Shown here piece after piece: positions 1 to 13,175 of a stretch of 64,000 nucleotides of DNA. This DNA comes from Pampus argenteus (lineage: Eukaryota; Chordata; Actinopteri; Scombriformes; Stromateidae). The position numbers were made by a program, and so were the translations under genes. Location of the stretch: assembly GCA_036937835.1 (NCBI GenBank), contig CM072878.1:14984001-15048000 (forward strand), read 5' to 3'. Numbering within the stretch: position 1 is the stretch's first letter; every line of letters begins with the position of its first letter. The notes beneath the pieces are model-generated. The model saw only the letters and a program-made list of their open reading frames with translations, was not told the origin of the DNA and did not search any database.

Positions 1-1
1 C

Positions 2-3000
2 GTGAACCCCTACAAGTGGCTTCCTGTGTACGATTCTCAGGTTGTGGTAGCATATAGAGGCAAGAAGAGGATTGAAGCACCACCCCACATCTTCTCCATC
101 TCTGACAATGCCTATCAGTTCATGCTCACTGGTAATATATTTTATGAGACACAAAATGAAATACAGCAGATATGAAATATGACTGCATTTGTACCATATA
201 AAGTCCTTAATGAGACATAATTTGTTCATTTCAGATCGTGAGAACCAGTCTATCCTTATTACGTGAGTAATATGTGAATAACTGAATAACTATAAAGTAC
301 AGGTATGATAAAACAAACACTCAAGGTATGTTTTTCTTCCCCCAGTGGAGAATCCGGTGCAGGAAAGACTGTCAACACCAAGCGTGTCATCCAGTACTTT
401 GCAACAATTGCTGTGGCTGGAGCTAACAAAAAAGCAGATTCTGGCAAGATACAGGTAAAATTGGTTGTATGCTAACAATCTTTGCCACAGTTGATTGTTC
501 TTGGATTTTTTTTTTAATATGGTCTAATAACCATTCTATTTAGGGTTCACTGGAAGATCAAATCATTGCAGCCAACCCTCTGCTGGAGGCCTATGGTAAT
601 GCCAAGACTGTGAGGAATGACAACTCCTCTCGTTTTGTAAGTCAATTCAAATTATAAAGCAATACGCATCTTTCTTATACTTATTATAACTTAGAGTCAA
701 ACTGACCTACTCTCTGGTGAATGTTTAGGGTAAATTCATCAGAATCCACTTTGGCTCTACTGGAAAATTGGCCTCAGCTGATATTGAAACATGTAAGTTA
801 TAGTTTCTTACTATGATAAGTTTTCTTTTGTAGTTGCAGACGCTTCTATTTATCACCAATACTTTATGTCTACTGAATACTTACAGATCTGCTGGAGAAG
901 TCCCGTGTCACCTTCCAGTTGTCTGCTGAGAGGAGCTACCACATCTTCTATCAGCTGATGACCGGCCACAAGCCTGAGCTCCTGGGTATGTTATAACAAA
1001 ATTATCAAATAAGAATAAGACAATTAGAATAGGTGTAGACTTATGCATTTCCTCTACTTTCTTTCAGAGGCTCTTCTGATCACCACCAACCCCTATGACT
1101 ACCATATGATTAGCCAGGGTGAAATCACTGTCAAAAGCATCAATGATGTGGAGGAGTTCATTGCAACAGATGTAAGTTCGTTGTAATTTGTAGAATAATA
1201 GTAAATGATTGTCTAAATAACAGAGTTTCTAAAAGGATTTGATTTACATGAATTGTAGACTGCTATTGACATCTTGGGCTTCACTGCTGAGGAGAAGATA
1301 GGCATCTACAAGCTGACTGGTGCTGTGATGCATCATGGCAACATGAAATTCAAGCAGAAGCAGCGTGAGGAGCAGGCTGAACCTGATGGCACAGAAGGTA
1401 ATTGTAATAATACTGTGATGTTTTACATCACAGCACATTATAGCAGGTACATAAAATAATACAAACACAGCATTGGAATAGATTTTTTGCCTAAACTGGA
1501 TAACAATTCATCACACTGCAATAACAGAGGGTTATATTGCGTAAAATATCAATTAGCAGCATTTCTCAGCTTCAAAAGAGGTCTGGCAATCAACATCCAT
1601 TCTAAGCCATTTGTGCCAAAACTGTTCAGTCCGTCACAGAATCTGATAATGTCATGACAAGATATCAATTCAGAGAAAAAAACAGTCACGAGCTGTACCT
1701 AACAACTGCCAGCATTGTGCATACAATGTCGCATACATTGTTAACAGTGGCTTTCTGGCTTCATGAAGTGTTAAATTGCTTTGTCTCATCCTATGCGTTT
1801 CTTTGGATTAATGGAAACCTATTTTCTGTCTTCCAATCAGAGGCTGATAAAATCGCCTACCTCTTAGGCTTGAATTCAGCTGATATGCTCAAAGCTCTGT
1901 GCTACCCGAGAGTCAAAGTCGGAAATGAGTTTGTGACCAAAGGACAGACTGTTCCACAGGTAAAAGAGCTTGCAAAAACTTCAATATTTGAAAATTAAGC
2001 AGTTAGACAGTTTAACAATTATTTTCCATCTATTAGTCAGCCGACTACTTTCCAATTAATTATTAGCTCTATGAAATGTCAGAAAATATCAAAAAAATGC
2101 CAAACCAAAAAGTCTAAACCCCAAATATACAAATAAATATATGATGTAAAACAGAAAAGCAGAAAATACAATTGAGAAGCTTTAAACATTGAATGTTACA
2201 ATTTCATTTAGCAGACTCTTTTTTACCAAAGTGACATACATCTGAGAGTTAAGTGTGGAGGGATATGAACAGGGGTGACGTGCTGTTTTAGGCTGGTATA
2301 TGTATGAAATAAAGGACTTAAAGAGTCGTTTGAGCTCCAAAAGCAAGACAAAATGTTCATACACAGTCTTTTGTCTGTTCTTCTAGGTCAACAATGCTGT
2401 CAGTGCTCTGTGCAAGTCTATCTATGAGAAAATGTTCTTGTGGATGGTCATCCGTATCAATGAGATGCTGGACACAAAGCAGCCAAGACAGTTCTTCATT
2501 GGAGTGTTGGACATTGCTGGATTTGAGATCTTTGATGTGAGTGGTTGAACAATATCTGAGCAGTTCAAAGATGAACACCGTTTTGCCACGCAATTGAATA
2601 CATGTCTGTAATTGCAGTTCAACAGCTTGGAGCAACTCTGCATTAACTTCACCAATGAGAAACTGCAACAGTTCTTCAACCACCACATGTTTGTCCTGGA
2701 GCAAGAGGAGTACAAGAAAGAAGGAATTGATTGGGAGTTCATTGACTTTGGTATGGACTTGGCTGCCTGCATTGAGCTTATTGAGAAGGTAAGTAGTCTA
2801 TCAGGTCGAAAGATTTCTTGATTCACGTGCGAATGTTTGCTTTCATGGTTTCATTTTTAATTTAAAATGTTTTTTTTCCCATCAGCCAATGGGCATCTTC
2901 TCCATCCTTGAAGAGGAGTGCATGTTCCCCAAGGCTACAGACACTTCTTTCAAGAACAAGCTGCATGATCAGCATCTTGGCAAGACCAAGGCCTTTGAGA

Positions 3001-6000
3001 AGCCAAAGCCTGCAAAGGGCAAGGCTGAGGCTCACTTCTCCCTGGTTCACTATGCTGGTACAGTGGACTACAATATCACTGGCTGGTTGGACAAGAACAA
3101 GGACCCCCTGAATGACTCAGTTGTCCAGCTCTACCAGAAGGCCTCAAACAAACTGCTTGCCTTCTTGTATGCAAGCCATGCTGCAAACGAAGGTATGTAG
3201 CTAATGCTGTAACTATTGCATGGCAATGTAATGAAATTTAGCTATTCAGTTTATTAAACAATGGTTTCCTTGAGAAAAAAAAGAACAATGAATAAAGAGT
3301 TAATAATTTAGTTTAACTCTATTTTGGTGAACAGAGTCCGGTGGTGGCAAAAAGGCTGGAAAGAAGAAGGGTGGTTCCTTCCAGACTGTGTCTGCTCTTT
3401 TCAGGGTAAGTTAACCATTTGAGAAAATACAGATCAAATTTAACCTGATTGGTCAATGCTTTGAAATTAAAATTTTCGAAATGCCATCACTTCCTCCCCC
3501 AGGAGAACTTGGGCAAGCTGATGACCAACTTGAGAAGCACTCATCCTCACTTTGTGCGCTGCCTGATTCCTAATGAATCCAAGACTCCAGGTTTGGTATT
3601 TTTATGCTCATTTTTTTTCCCTCATACATAACCACCACTGAATTGTTAGTGAAGTAATTTGATTTTTTTTGGACAACTTTCAGGTCTTATGGAGAATTTC
3701 TTGGTCATCCATCAGCTGAGGTGTAACGGTGTGCTGGAAGGCATCAGAATCTGCAGAAAGGGCTTCCCTAGCAGAATCCTCTACGGTGATTTCAAGCAGA
3801 GGTGACTGCAGTTCCAAAGAATGTATATCAAACTCAGGTTTATGTCAGTAAAGAAATTACAATGCCAGTGGAACAACAATTGCTAACAATATGAGATCTT
3901 AAAACTTTCTTTTGCAGATACAAAGTATTGAATGCAAGTGTCATCCCTGAGGGACAGTTCATTGACAACAAGAAAGCTTCAGAGAAGCTGCTGGGCTCCA
4001 TTGATGTGGATCACACTCAGTACAAGTTTGGGCACACTAAGGTTAATTTCTATGAACAATATCAATACATTTAACTTGTATGTGAGTCCCATTGTAGTCA
4101 TGCATGCTAGTAACTGATTTTCTTTACTTCATGCAGGTGTTCTTCAAAGCTGGTCTGCTGGGTACCCTGGAAGAAATGAGAGATGACAAACTGGCTGCTC
4201 TGGTGACCATGACTCAGGCTCTCTGCAGAGGATTCCTCATGAGGAAAGAGTTTGTTAAGATGATGGAGAGGAGGTATGACTAACATAAAGTACACTGAAT
4301 TGTCCCTTAAATTCCAGTGTGTGCAAACCAAAAATATCAATAAAACAATTACCGGTAATGCTATTCTTTCAGAGATGCAATCTACTCCATCCAGTACAAC
4401 ATCCGATCATTCATGAATGTGAAAAACTGGCCATGGATGCATCTGTACTTCAAGATCAAGCCTCTTCTGAAGAGTGCTGAGACTGAGAAGGAGCTGCAGC
4501 AGATGAAGGAGAACTATGATAAGATGAAAACAGACCTGGCTACTGCTCTGGCTAAGAAGAAGGAGCTGGAGGAGAAGATGGTTTCTCTGCTGCAGGAGAA
4601 GAATGACCTGCAACTTCAAGTAGCATCTGTGAGTAGGATACAAAAACAGAAATTATGTCCCATTTGTTAATCTACGTTAATATGTGTTTGATAATGAAAT
4701 ACTCAAGCTAATGCCACACGTATGTTCAAAATCTAGGAAACTGAAAACCTATCAGATGCAGAGGAAAGGTGTGAAGGTCTGATTAAGAGCAAGATCCAGC
4801 TTGAGGCCAAACTCAAAGAGACAACTGAGAGACTGGAAGATGAAGAGGAAATCAATGCAGAGCTGACTGCCAAGAAGAGGAAGCTGGAGGATGAATGCTC
4901 TGAGCTGAAGAAAGATATTGATGACTTGGAGCTCACCTTGGCTAAAGTGGAGAAGGAGAAACATGCAACTGAAAACAAGGTTTGAATCATTTTAAACGTG
5001 CATTTATAAAAAAGTTAGCTTTCATGCAGATAGATATAAAGTCATGGAAATAAAATACCTTGTCTGATACTTTCAGGTGAAAAACCTGACAGAGGAGATG
5101 GCATCTCAAGATGAGGCTATTGCCAAGTTAACAAAGGAGAAGAAAGCCCTCCAAGAGGCTCACCAGCAAACACTGGATGATCTCCAGGCAGAGGAGGACA
5201 AAGTCAACACTCTGACCAAGGCCAAGACAAAGCTGGAGCAGCAAGTGGATGATGTGAGATATAGTTTTTTAAGTACAAAATAGTTTTGGTCTTAGGATTA
5301 ATGTTACATTGTACAAATACAAAACAAACATTTTATTTTAAAAGCTTGAGGGATCACTGGAGCAAGAGAAGAAGCTCCGTATGGATCTTGAGAGAGCCAA
5401 GAGGAAGCTCGAGGGAGATCTGAAACTGGCCCAGGAATCCATAATGGATCTGGAGAATGACAAGCAGCAATCTGAGGAGAAAATCAAGAAGTAAGTGCAA
5501 AAATAAGTCACCTGCTTTCATATAAAGAGATGCAGCACATGTGTCAGAATGTAGCATTTCTTTTTGCTCTCTACTCTAAGGAAAGACTTTGAAACCAGCC
5601 AGCTCCTCAGCAAGATTGAGGATGAACAGTCTCTTGGTGCTCAGCTTCAAAAGAAGATCAAGGAACTCCAGGTTAGTATTTCACATGAATATCATAATCA
5701 GTGAGTGAATAACAACTTGTTACAGTAAGTTCTGGTTAATACAATTTCTTGATATTACTATCATCAAACCTAGGCTCGTATTGAGGAGCTGGAAGAAGAA
5801 ATTGAGGCTGAGAGGGCTGCTCGGGCTAAAGTGGAGAAGCAGAGGGCTGACCTCTCCAGGGAACTTGAGGAGATCAGTGAGAGGCTTGAGGAAGCTGGTG
5901 GAGCAACAGCCGCTCAGATTGAAATGAACAAGAAGCGTGAGGCCGAGTTCCAGAAGCTGCGTCGTGACCTGGAAGAGTCAACCCTGCAGCATGAAGCTAC

Positions 6001-9000
6001 CGCATCAGCTCTCCGAAAGAAGCAGGCCGACAGCGTTGCAGAGCTGGGAGAGCAGATCGACAACCTCCAGCGCGTCAAGCAGAAGCTGGAGAAGGAGAAG
6101 AGCGAGTACAAGATGGAGATTGATGATCTCTCCAGCAACATGGAGTCTGTAGCTAAAGCAAAGGTACGCGCTGTTTTTCACGAAAACACAATTGCATAAG
6201 ATTTCAATAAATATCCAAATACAAAACATTTTGAAATAAAAAAAGAAAACCTCCATGTTCACTGTATTTGTGTCATGTAAAGATTGTTGTGTATATTTTT
6301 TGTACAATTGCAGGGCAATCTTGAGAAAATGTGCAGAACTCTTGAAGACCAATTAAGTGAAATTAAGTCCAAAAATGACGAGAATGTGCGCCAGCTGAAT
6401 GACATAGGAACACAGAAGGCAAGACTGCAGACAGAGAATGGTAGGTACCCAAAGATCTGAAATGTATAATACTATATAAATCAGTTCTTGCACAGATATA
6501 CATGATTGTGTGTGTGTTGTGCAATAGTTTAATATTGTCTGTAAAACACTTTAAGCTCTATATCAGGTATGGAAGAAATTATCTGAATCTCATTCTTGCT
6601 CTTATTCATGCAGGTGAGTTTTCCCGCCAGATTGAGGAGAAAGAAGCTCTTGTTTCCCAGCTGACCAGGGGCAAGCAGGCTTACACTCAGCAGATTGAGG
6701 AGCTTAAGAGACACATTGAGGAGGAAGTGAAGGTAGAAGATCTTATATTTGTCTTCAACTACGTAATGAAGTGTAATTGGGCTTTTTTTTTTAACAACAC
6801 TGGATGAATAATGAATCTATACCCTGTCAGTGATAAACATAAATTAGATATGTCGATATGTCTTAAAAGATTAATTTAAATTTCTGTTTCTTATTTAAGG
6901 TGACAAAATGAAATTACTTTTTATTAATCCCCATATGGAAATTGGGTAGTTTGTTAATGTAAAGACATTCTTAATGCTTCTTATTATGAAATTCATAGGC
7001 CAAGAATGCTCTGGCCCATGCTGTTCAGTCATCTCGCCATGACTGTGATCTGCTCAGAGAGCAGTTTGAGGAGGAGCAGGAGGCTAAAGCTGAGCTGCAG
7101 CGAGGAATGTCCAAGGCTAACAGCGAAGTGGCTCAGTGGAGGTCCAAATATGAGACTGATGCTATCCAGCGCACTGAGGAGCTGGAGGAGGCCAAGTACA
7201 TAAAACCTCTTCTTCATAGATAAATCTTTATAATCAAACTTACTTTTCAGACAATTTGTGACCTATAATGTGCAATTAAGTACTAGAAAATACGTGCTCA
7301 CTACAGGAAGAAGCTTGCCCAGCGTCTGCAGGATGCTGAGGAGTCCATTGAGGCTGTGAACTCAAAGTGTGCCTCTCTGGAGAAGACCAAGCAGAGGCTA
7401 CAGGGTGAGGTGGAGGACCTCATGATTGATGTAGAGAGAGCTAATAGTCTGGCTGCCAACCTTGACAAGAAGCAGAGGAACTTTGATAAGGTAACAGGAA
7501 ATCAAAACCACAATTATTGATTGGTGAAACACAAATCTATTGATAATTAATCATTGTTATTCATGTATATAATTTTAGGTCCTTGCAGAATGGAAACAGA
7601 AATATGAGGAGGGCCAGGCAGAGCTGGAAGGAGCCCAGAAGGAGGCTCGCTCTCTCAGCACTGAACTGTTCAAGATGAAGAACTCCTACGAGGAGGCTCT
7701 GGATCATCTGGAGACCATGAAGAGAGAGAACAAGAACCTGCAGCGTATGTCAATTACAATTTACATTTGAGAGAAAAAATAATTTATTACCAATAATAAA
7801 AGCGTATAAGTATTAATATCTCTTTTTTTAATCCTGAAGAGGAGATCTCGGATCTGACTGAACAGATTGGGGAGACCGGAAAGAGCATCCATGAGCTCGA
7901 AAAAGCCAAGAAGGCCGTTGAAAGTGAAAAGGTTGAAATTCAGACTGCCCTGGAGGAGGCAGAGGTACTATGTTTTTTGTTTATTTTTTATAAATAATTT
8001 AGTTAACTTTGCAATTTAATGAAATCCCTCATAATGGTGCCATTATGTTTTTTTCAAACTAATTTCAAGTTTTGTTGCTGCAACAGAACAGCCATTTTGG
8101 TAATTAGCTATACTAACATGACTTTTCTTGCAGGGCACACTGGAGCACGAGGAGTCCAAGATTCTCCGTGTTCAGCTTGAACTTAACCAGATCAAAGGTG
8201 AGGTAGACAGGAAGCTGGCAGAGAAGGACGAGGAGATGGAGCAGATCAAGAGGAACAGCCAGAGGGTGATTGACTCCATGCAGAGCACTCTTGATTCTGA
8301 GGTCAGGAGCAGAAATGATGCCCTGAGAGTCAAGAAGAAGATGGAGGGAGACCTGAATGAGATGGAGATTCAGCTGAGCCATGCAAACAGGCAGGCTGCT
8401 GAGGCCCAGAAACAACTGAGGAATGTCCAGGGACAGCTCAAGGTGAGCTTTGTCTGATCAATGAATAAACAAATGTTGAAGAGCAGAGCAGAGAAGGTTA
8501 ACTCTTTTTATCTCCACATGTTGTCAGGATGCTCAACTGCACCTTGATGATGCTGTCAGAGGACAGGAAGACATGAAGGAGCAGGTTGCCATGGTGGACC
8601 GCAGAAATGGCCTGATGCTGGCTGAGATCGAGGAGCTGAGAGCTGCTCTGGAGCAAACAGAGAGAGGACGCAAAGTGGCTGAGCAGGAGTTGGTTGATGC
8701 TAGTGAGCGTGTTGGACTGCTTCACTCACAGGTTTGTCTTCATTAATACATAAGACCCTAATCTTTTGAAAAATGCATTATAAATATGATATTAAATACA
8801 ACTTATCTTCATTCAGAACACCAGTCTTCTGAACACCAAGAAGAAGCTGGAGACTGACTTTGTGCAGATTCAGGGTGAAGTGGATGACGCTGTTCAGGAA
8901 GCAAGAAATGCTGAGGAGAAAGCCAAAAAGGCCATCACTGATGTGAGTTTACACCTCTCATTAATTTATATTATTAATATATATTATATCCATCATTAAT

Positions 9001-10121
9001 ATATATTATATTCCTAATTTAATATTTTTGTATGCTGCTATACACTGATAATATCATAAGATCATTATAACTTAAATTTGAATTCAAAAACTTCTCATTT
9101 CAGGCTGCCATGATGGCTGAGGAGCTGAAGAAGGAGCAGGACACCAGTGCTCACCTGGAGAGGATGAAGAAGAACCTGGAGGTCACAGTCAAGGACCTGC
9201 AGCACCGTCTGGATGAGGCTGAGAATCTCGCCATGAAGGGTGGCAAGAAGCAGCTCCAGAAACTGGAGTCAAGAGTATGCTCATAATATATCTGCTTCGA
9301 GATGTTAATGACACTTTCAGTGTGTTGAATAAGTTAAATTTTGATATTGATAAACTATGTATTATTATGTATTATCGCATTACAGGTCCGTGAACTGGAA
9401 ACTGAAGTTGAATCTGAGCAGAGACGTGGAGCCGATGCTATTAAGGGAGTCCGCAAATATGAGAGGAGAGTGAAGGAGCTGACCTACCAGGTAATTTCTG
9501 ATTTAACCAGATACTATCCTGAACAATTTTTTCCATCAGTAACACTTCTTTTTTGTATAGACTGAGGAGGACAAGAAGAATGTGGCCAGACTTCAGGATC
9601 TGGTGGATAAGCTGCAGCTCAAAGTCAAGGCTTACAAGAGACAAGCTGAGGAGGCTGTAAGTCAAATATCTTGTTGTGACCAATCATTAATAGTTGTTTT
9701 GTTTTAACAATATTACCAATAAATTTAACTAATACATCTCCAAATACTAAACAGGAGGAGCAGGCAAACACTCACATGTCCAGGTTACGGAAGGTCCAGC
9801 ATGAACTGGAGGAAGCTCAGGAACGCGCTGACATCGCTGAGTCCCAGGTCAACAAGCTGAGAGCCAAGAGCCGTGATGCTGGAAAGGTAACTGTCTTATT
9901 CCATTCAAACATATGCATATACTGTACATGTCAAAAGAACAGCCAGTTAGTGTCTGACTGCACAGCACTATCATTGATTACAGGCTCTTAACAAATCAAC
10001 ATCTTTCTGTAAGAATCTATAACTTTACATGTGTCATGCTTCATGCTATACAACCTTCTCAACAATGCAAACAAGTACTAATTATCTCTTTGACTTTCAG
10101 GGAAGTGACTCTGCCGAGTAA
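2..10121 (+). CDS. Sarcomeric myosin heavy chain, slow/cardiac-like, 5'-truncated by the window edge
   Basis: Thick-filament motor ATPase of striated muscle. Exons: 2-131, 235-262, 346-454, 544-636, 729-792, 887-985, 1068-1171, 1259-1397, 1841-1959, 2387-2536, 2618-2788, 2886-3192, 3335-3405, 3503-3590, 3684-3801, 3918-4041, 4137-4273, 4373-4628, 4737-4979, 5077-5253, 5345-5490, 5581-5671, 5774-6163, 6314-6440, 6614-6732, 6999-7195, 7307-7490, 7579-7744, 7840-7964, 8134-8442, 8528-8731, 8817-8942, 9104-9274, 9386-9490, 9561-9656, 9755-9886, 10101-10121. All junctions are GT-AG and in phase, giving 1811 residues; about 125 N-terminal residues lie outside. Visible motifs: P-loop GESGAGKT (exon 346), switch I NDNSSRF, switch II DIAGFE, lysine/glycine loop 2 (3335-3405), SH1 region IRICRKGF, an IQ-like CRGFLMRKEF, then an uninterrupted coiled-coil rod. 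The tail end KLRAKSRDAGKGSDSAE resembles slow/cardiac rather than fast skeletal types; the exact paralogue is not resolved. Confidence 0.97.
2014..2185. repeat. Degenerate dispersed fish repeat in a myosin intron
   Basis: The intron 1960-2386 contains a run starting with an ATTATTTTC core, followed by ATGTCAGAAAATA and ending near GAGAAGC. This is the same order of blocks as the better preserved copy at 45153-45417. It matches my memory of a very common percomorph repeat but was not searched. Confidence 0.55.
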
Positions 10122-10202
10122 GACACAAGATCCAGCCGAATCATTTCAACAGAGTTCATACAATATGAGCCATGTGAGAATTGTCTACCTGTAAATCTTA
10201 TC

Positions 10203-10208
10203 AATAAA
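10203..10208 (+). terminator. Poly(A) signal of the myosin gene
   Basis: AATAAA lies 82 bases after the stop codon, so the 3' UTR is short (about 100 bases), as is usual for sarcomeric myosins. A poly-T tract follows at 10230. Confidence 0.8.
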
Positions 10209-10225
10209 TGTTGAAAAATCTCAAG

Positions 10226-10880
10226 AGTCCCGTTTTTTTTTTTTTACTTCTTGCTGTCATATTCGACCTCAGATACCCAAGTTAGCTTACGGTAGATAAT
10301 ATGTTACATGCAACTATATTATAACACCGTGTGTCAATGAGAAGACCAAACAGGCAGATTATTGCAGAAATCTTCGCTGCAATGTTAGTTAAGATCAAAC
10401 ATTAGACCGTTTTTTGTTTTTTTCACGTGCTTTTCCTGAGATGCAACCGATGAATGAAACAGGCTCTTACAATATAGGCTCTAGACTCATTTATTATTTA
10501 TGTGGTTCAAAGTAATCAAGAGCAAACATGAGTTGGTGCTCACATTTCATTTTGGTATTTCTTCATAGTTTCAACACAATCATCACGAGTTATGGATGTG
10601 ATTTAAACCTGCCTACTATGTATCTCTTTGGATGAACAGCTAATATAAATACTGCAGTATTATCTTTAACAGTACAGTATCTTTAACAGTTTTTGCTCAA
10701 TGAGTCCTCACCTACACCTACACTTAGCTCGAAACAAAATGGACAATGTATATACTGTACATCTATTAACCATGTAACTATCAAAAGGAAAAACAGATAA
10801 TTAAATGTCTCATCTCAAACATCTTACCCAGCTTATGGTGGGTTTATGACAACTACAAATACAATTTTATAAAAATTGTC
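10226..10880. other. Intergenic spacer between convergent myosin and pcp2
   Basis: AT-rich sequence between two 3' ends. I see no coding exon, RNA gene or clear repeat in it. Confidence 0.6.
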
Positions 10881-10890
10881 TGATATACTC

Positions 10891-10900
10891 TTTATTTATT
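10891..10900 (-). terminator. Poly(A) signals of pcp2
   Basis: Two overlapping AATAAA hexamers on the minus strand (TTTATTTATT on plus), about 20 bases beyond the stop codon. This implies a very short 3' UTR. Confidence 0.65.
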
Positions 10901-10917
10901 TCCATTTTTTCTCAAGA

Positions 10918-11965
10918 CTATTCCTTATTTCCACCATCCTTCTTATCTTTCTTTCCACCTCCCTTTCCCTTTCCTGGATCCCCTTTCCATTTTTGCTCTG
11001 CCATCCCCTTCTGCAGCTGGGCTGTGTGAACCTTCTCAATCAGAGAGAAGCAGTCGTCATCTGGACTGATATGGCTGGTTATAGGACTGGGAGATGACGA
11101 CCTTGAGCGGGCCTTCTTGGGACTGCCATGGTTTGAAGAGCAGCGCCTGGATGTAACATCTTCTTTCGGCACAAGGTTTAGGTTAAAGGAAAGGGGTCTG
11201 CCAGATGCTGGGCTCAGAGGGATCACAAGATTATCTCCTGGGGCTCCTAGAGTGAGGAAGACTTCTGGGAATGTACATGACTGGTCCGCATTCTTATGTC
11301 CCTTTGACAGATAAAAGAGCCAAATAAGCATTGATGAAAGCACGCATCCATTATCAAGATCACATCCTTGAGCACACTATCAACACATGCTGTGGCACAG
11401 CTTACCTGCTGTGGTGTGAAGCTCATAGACACCTTCACTGTTACCTGTAAAGAAGGGCCCACGTCAGCAAAACCATGCCATGGGAGCAGATTCAAAAGTC
11501 TGAACTAAATACATGCAGTGTACTGACACACCTCTGCATACTAAACGTTTTTTTTTTATTTTCTCCAACAGTCTCACTTCATGAAAATAGTTTTTCATTT
11601 AAGGGGAACTTTTTACCTGTCCTGGAGAATTTAGTTTCCGATATTCTGTCTCAGGGTTAAATGAAGCAGACTTGGGCAGGGCTCTGGGGGAGCCGGATAC
11701 TGCATTGGCAATTTGGGATTGAGATGAAGATCTGGAGCAGTCCTTCCTTGATGATGTTGGAGTACTTTCAGCTGCAGTGATGTGTGGGGCAGAAGCCTTG
11801 CAGAAGAAAAATGAGAAAAGGGGCAGACAAGCTGTCAAGTAGTCCTCCATAACATCAGTTTTGGTCATAAGGCCATTTATCTTGGATGTGGGACCTTTTT
11901 AAAAATAACAAATAAAATAAATTTAGGTTGGCGGTGTTCTTTTCGTTCACACCATTAATTATTTA

Positions 11966-12002
<37 letters not shown>

Positions 12003-13143
12003 TGTTTTAGTATCGTATAGCACCTTTGACAGAAAACAAAGTGCATCACAAGAATAAAAGTTAAAATTAAGAACATAAAAACAAACAATCAATAAAAATC
12101 AAAGTCAACCAAAACTGGGTGGAACCTACTGGGATTCCAGCTTTTGTGTGACTCCCGGTTTGTTTTCCTTCAGAATTCCCACGTAACCCCGGCAGGGCAG
12201 GAAGTGCAACGCGCTGATCGTCTAGCCGTCCACCCTGACTGGAGGCAATGATTTTAAAGAATGCGTCAGCTTCTGCACCTGTTACAGAGAGCCAAATGTT
12301 ATTTTGACTTCTCAGAGACAGAAAACACATACTTGACCCTACGTGTGTTTTCCTGACCTGTGGTTACATTATTTAAAGCACTTCCATTGTGTGTGGGTGT
12401 GGCAGGTGTGCTTCTGCTCGGTTGTAAAGAGCAGCGTTGCTCGTCCATACGTCCCCTTTGTGCATGACTTATCATATTAAAAAACTGCTCCTGCTCAGCT
12501 GGAGATGCCTCCTAAAACACACACACACAGATAGAAAAGCAATGAGAAGTGGGACAACTCAGAAATGACAACAGAAGTCTTACTTAAAATAATACAAGAT
12601 TACAGTACAGCAAATCTAGGATGTGCATTATCTAACCTGCTGTTGTTGGTCAGTTTTAGCACGGTTTTGGGAGTCAGATCTTCTGGGAGATTTATCAGAT
12701 GTGCCTGAAATAGCATTGTCTTTGTGCTGAGTAGATGGGGTACTCATATTCTGTGAGATTTTGGGTGCAGAACATCTCTGTTCATCCATCCTTGGGCCCT
12801 GTGGGAGGAGGATTGATTGCATGTTGTAGCAAAACATATTAATATATTATTAAATATATCCTATATAATTGCAATTAAATGTGTAAAGAGCAAAAAACAG
12901 AAGAAACAGTCAACAACTTTTCGCTACATGTGGGGCTAACCTGGACTTTGGAGACCATGTAACACAAGACGCTTGCATCCATCTCTGCGGCAGCTGCTGA
13001 TGTGCCTCCATTCTGTATCCCGGGCAATGAAGGAAGACATGCTCGCTGGTCATCAAGCCGTCGGCCCTGAGAGTTGGCCAGCAGGCTGAAGAACTTTTCA
13101 GAATCTGGACGTGGGAGAGTAAAAAGACATATTACCCAATAAC

Positions 13144-13175
<32 letters not shown>

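Noticed and set aside
11881..11925. Extra pcp2 exon at an AAAAAG acceptor
   Set aside because: Joined in phase 0 it reaches TAA after five codons, whereas the 11797 acceptor keeps the frame to the final exon.
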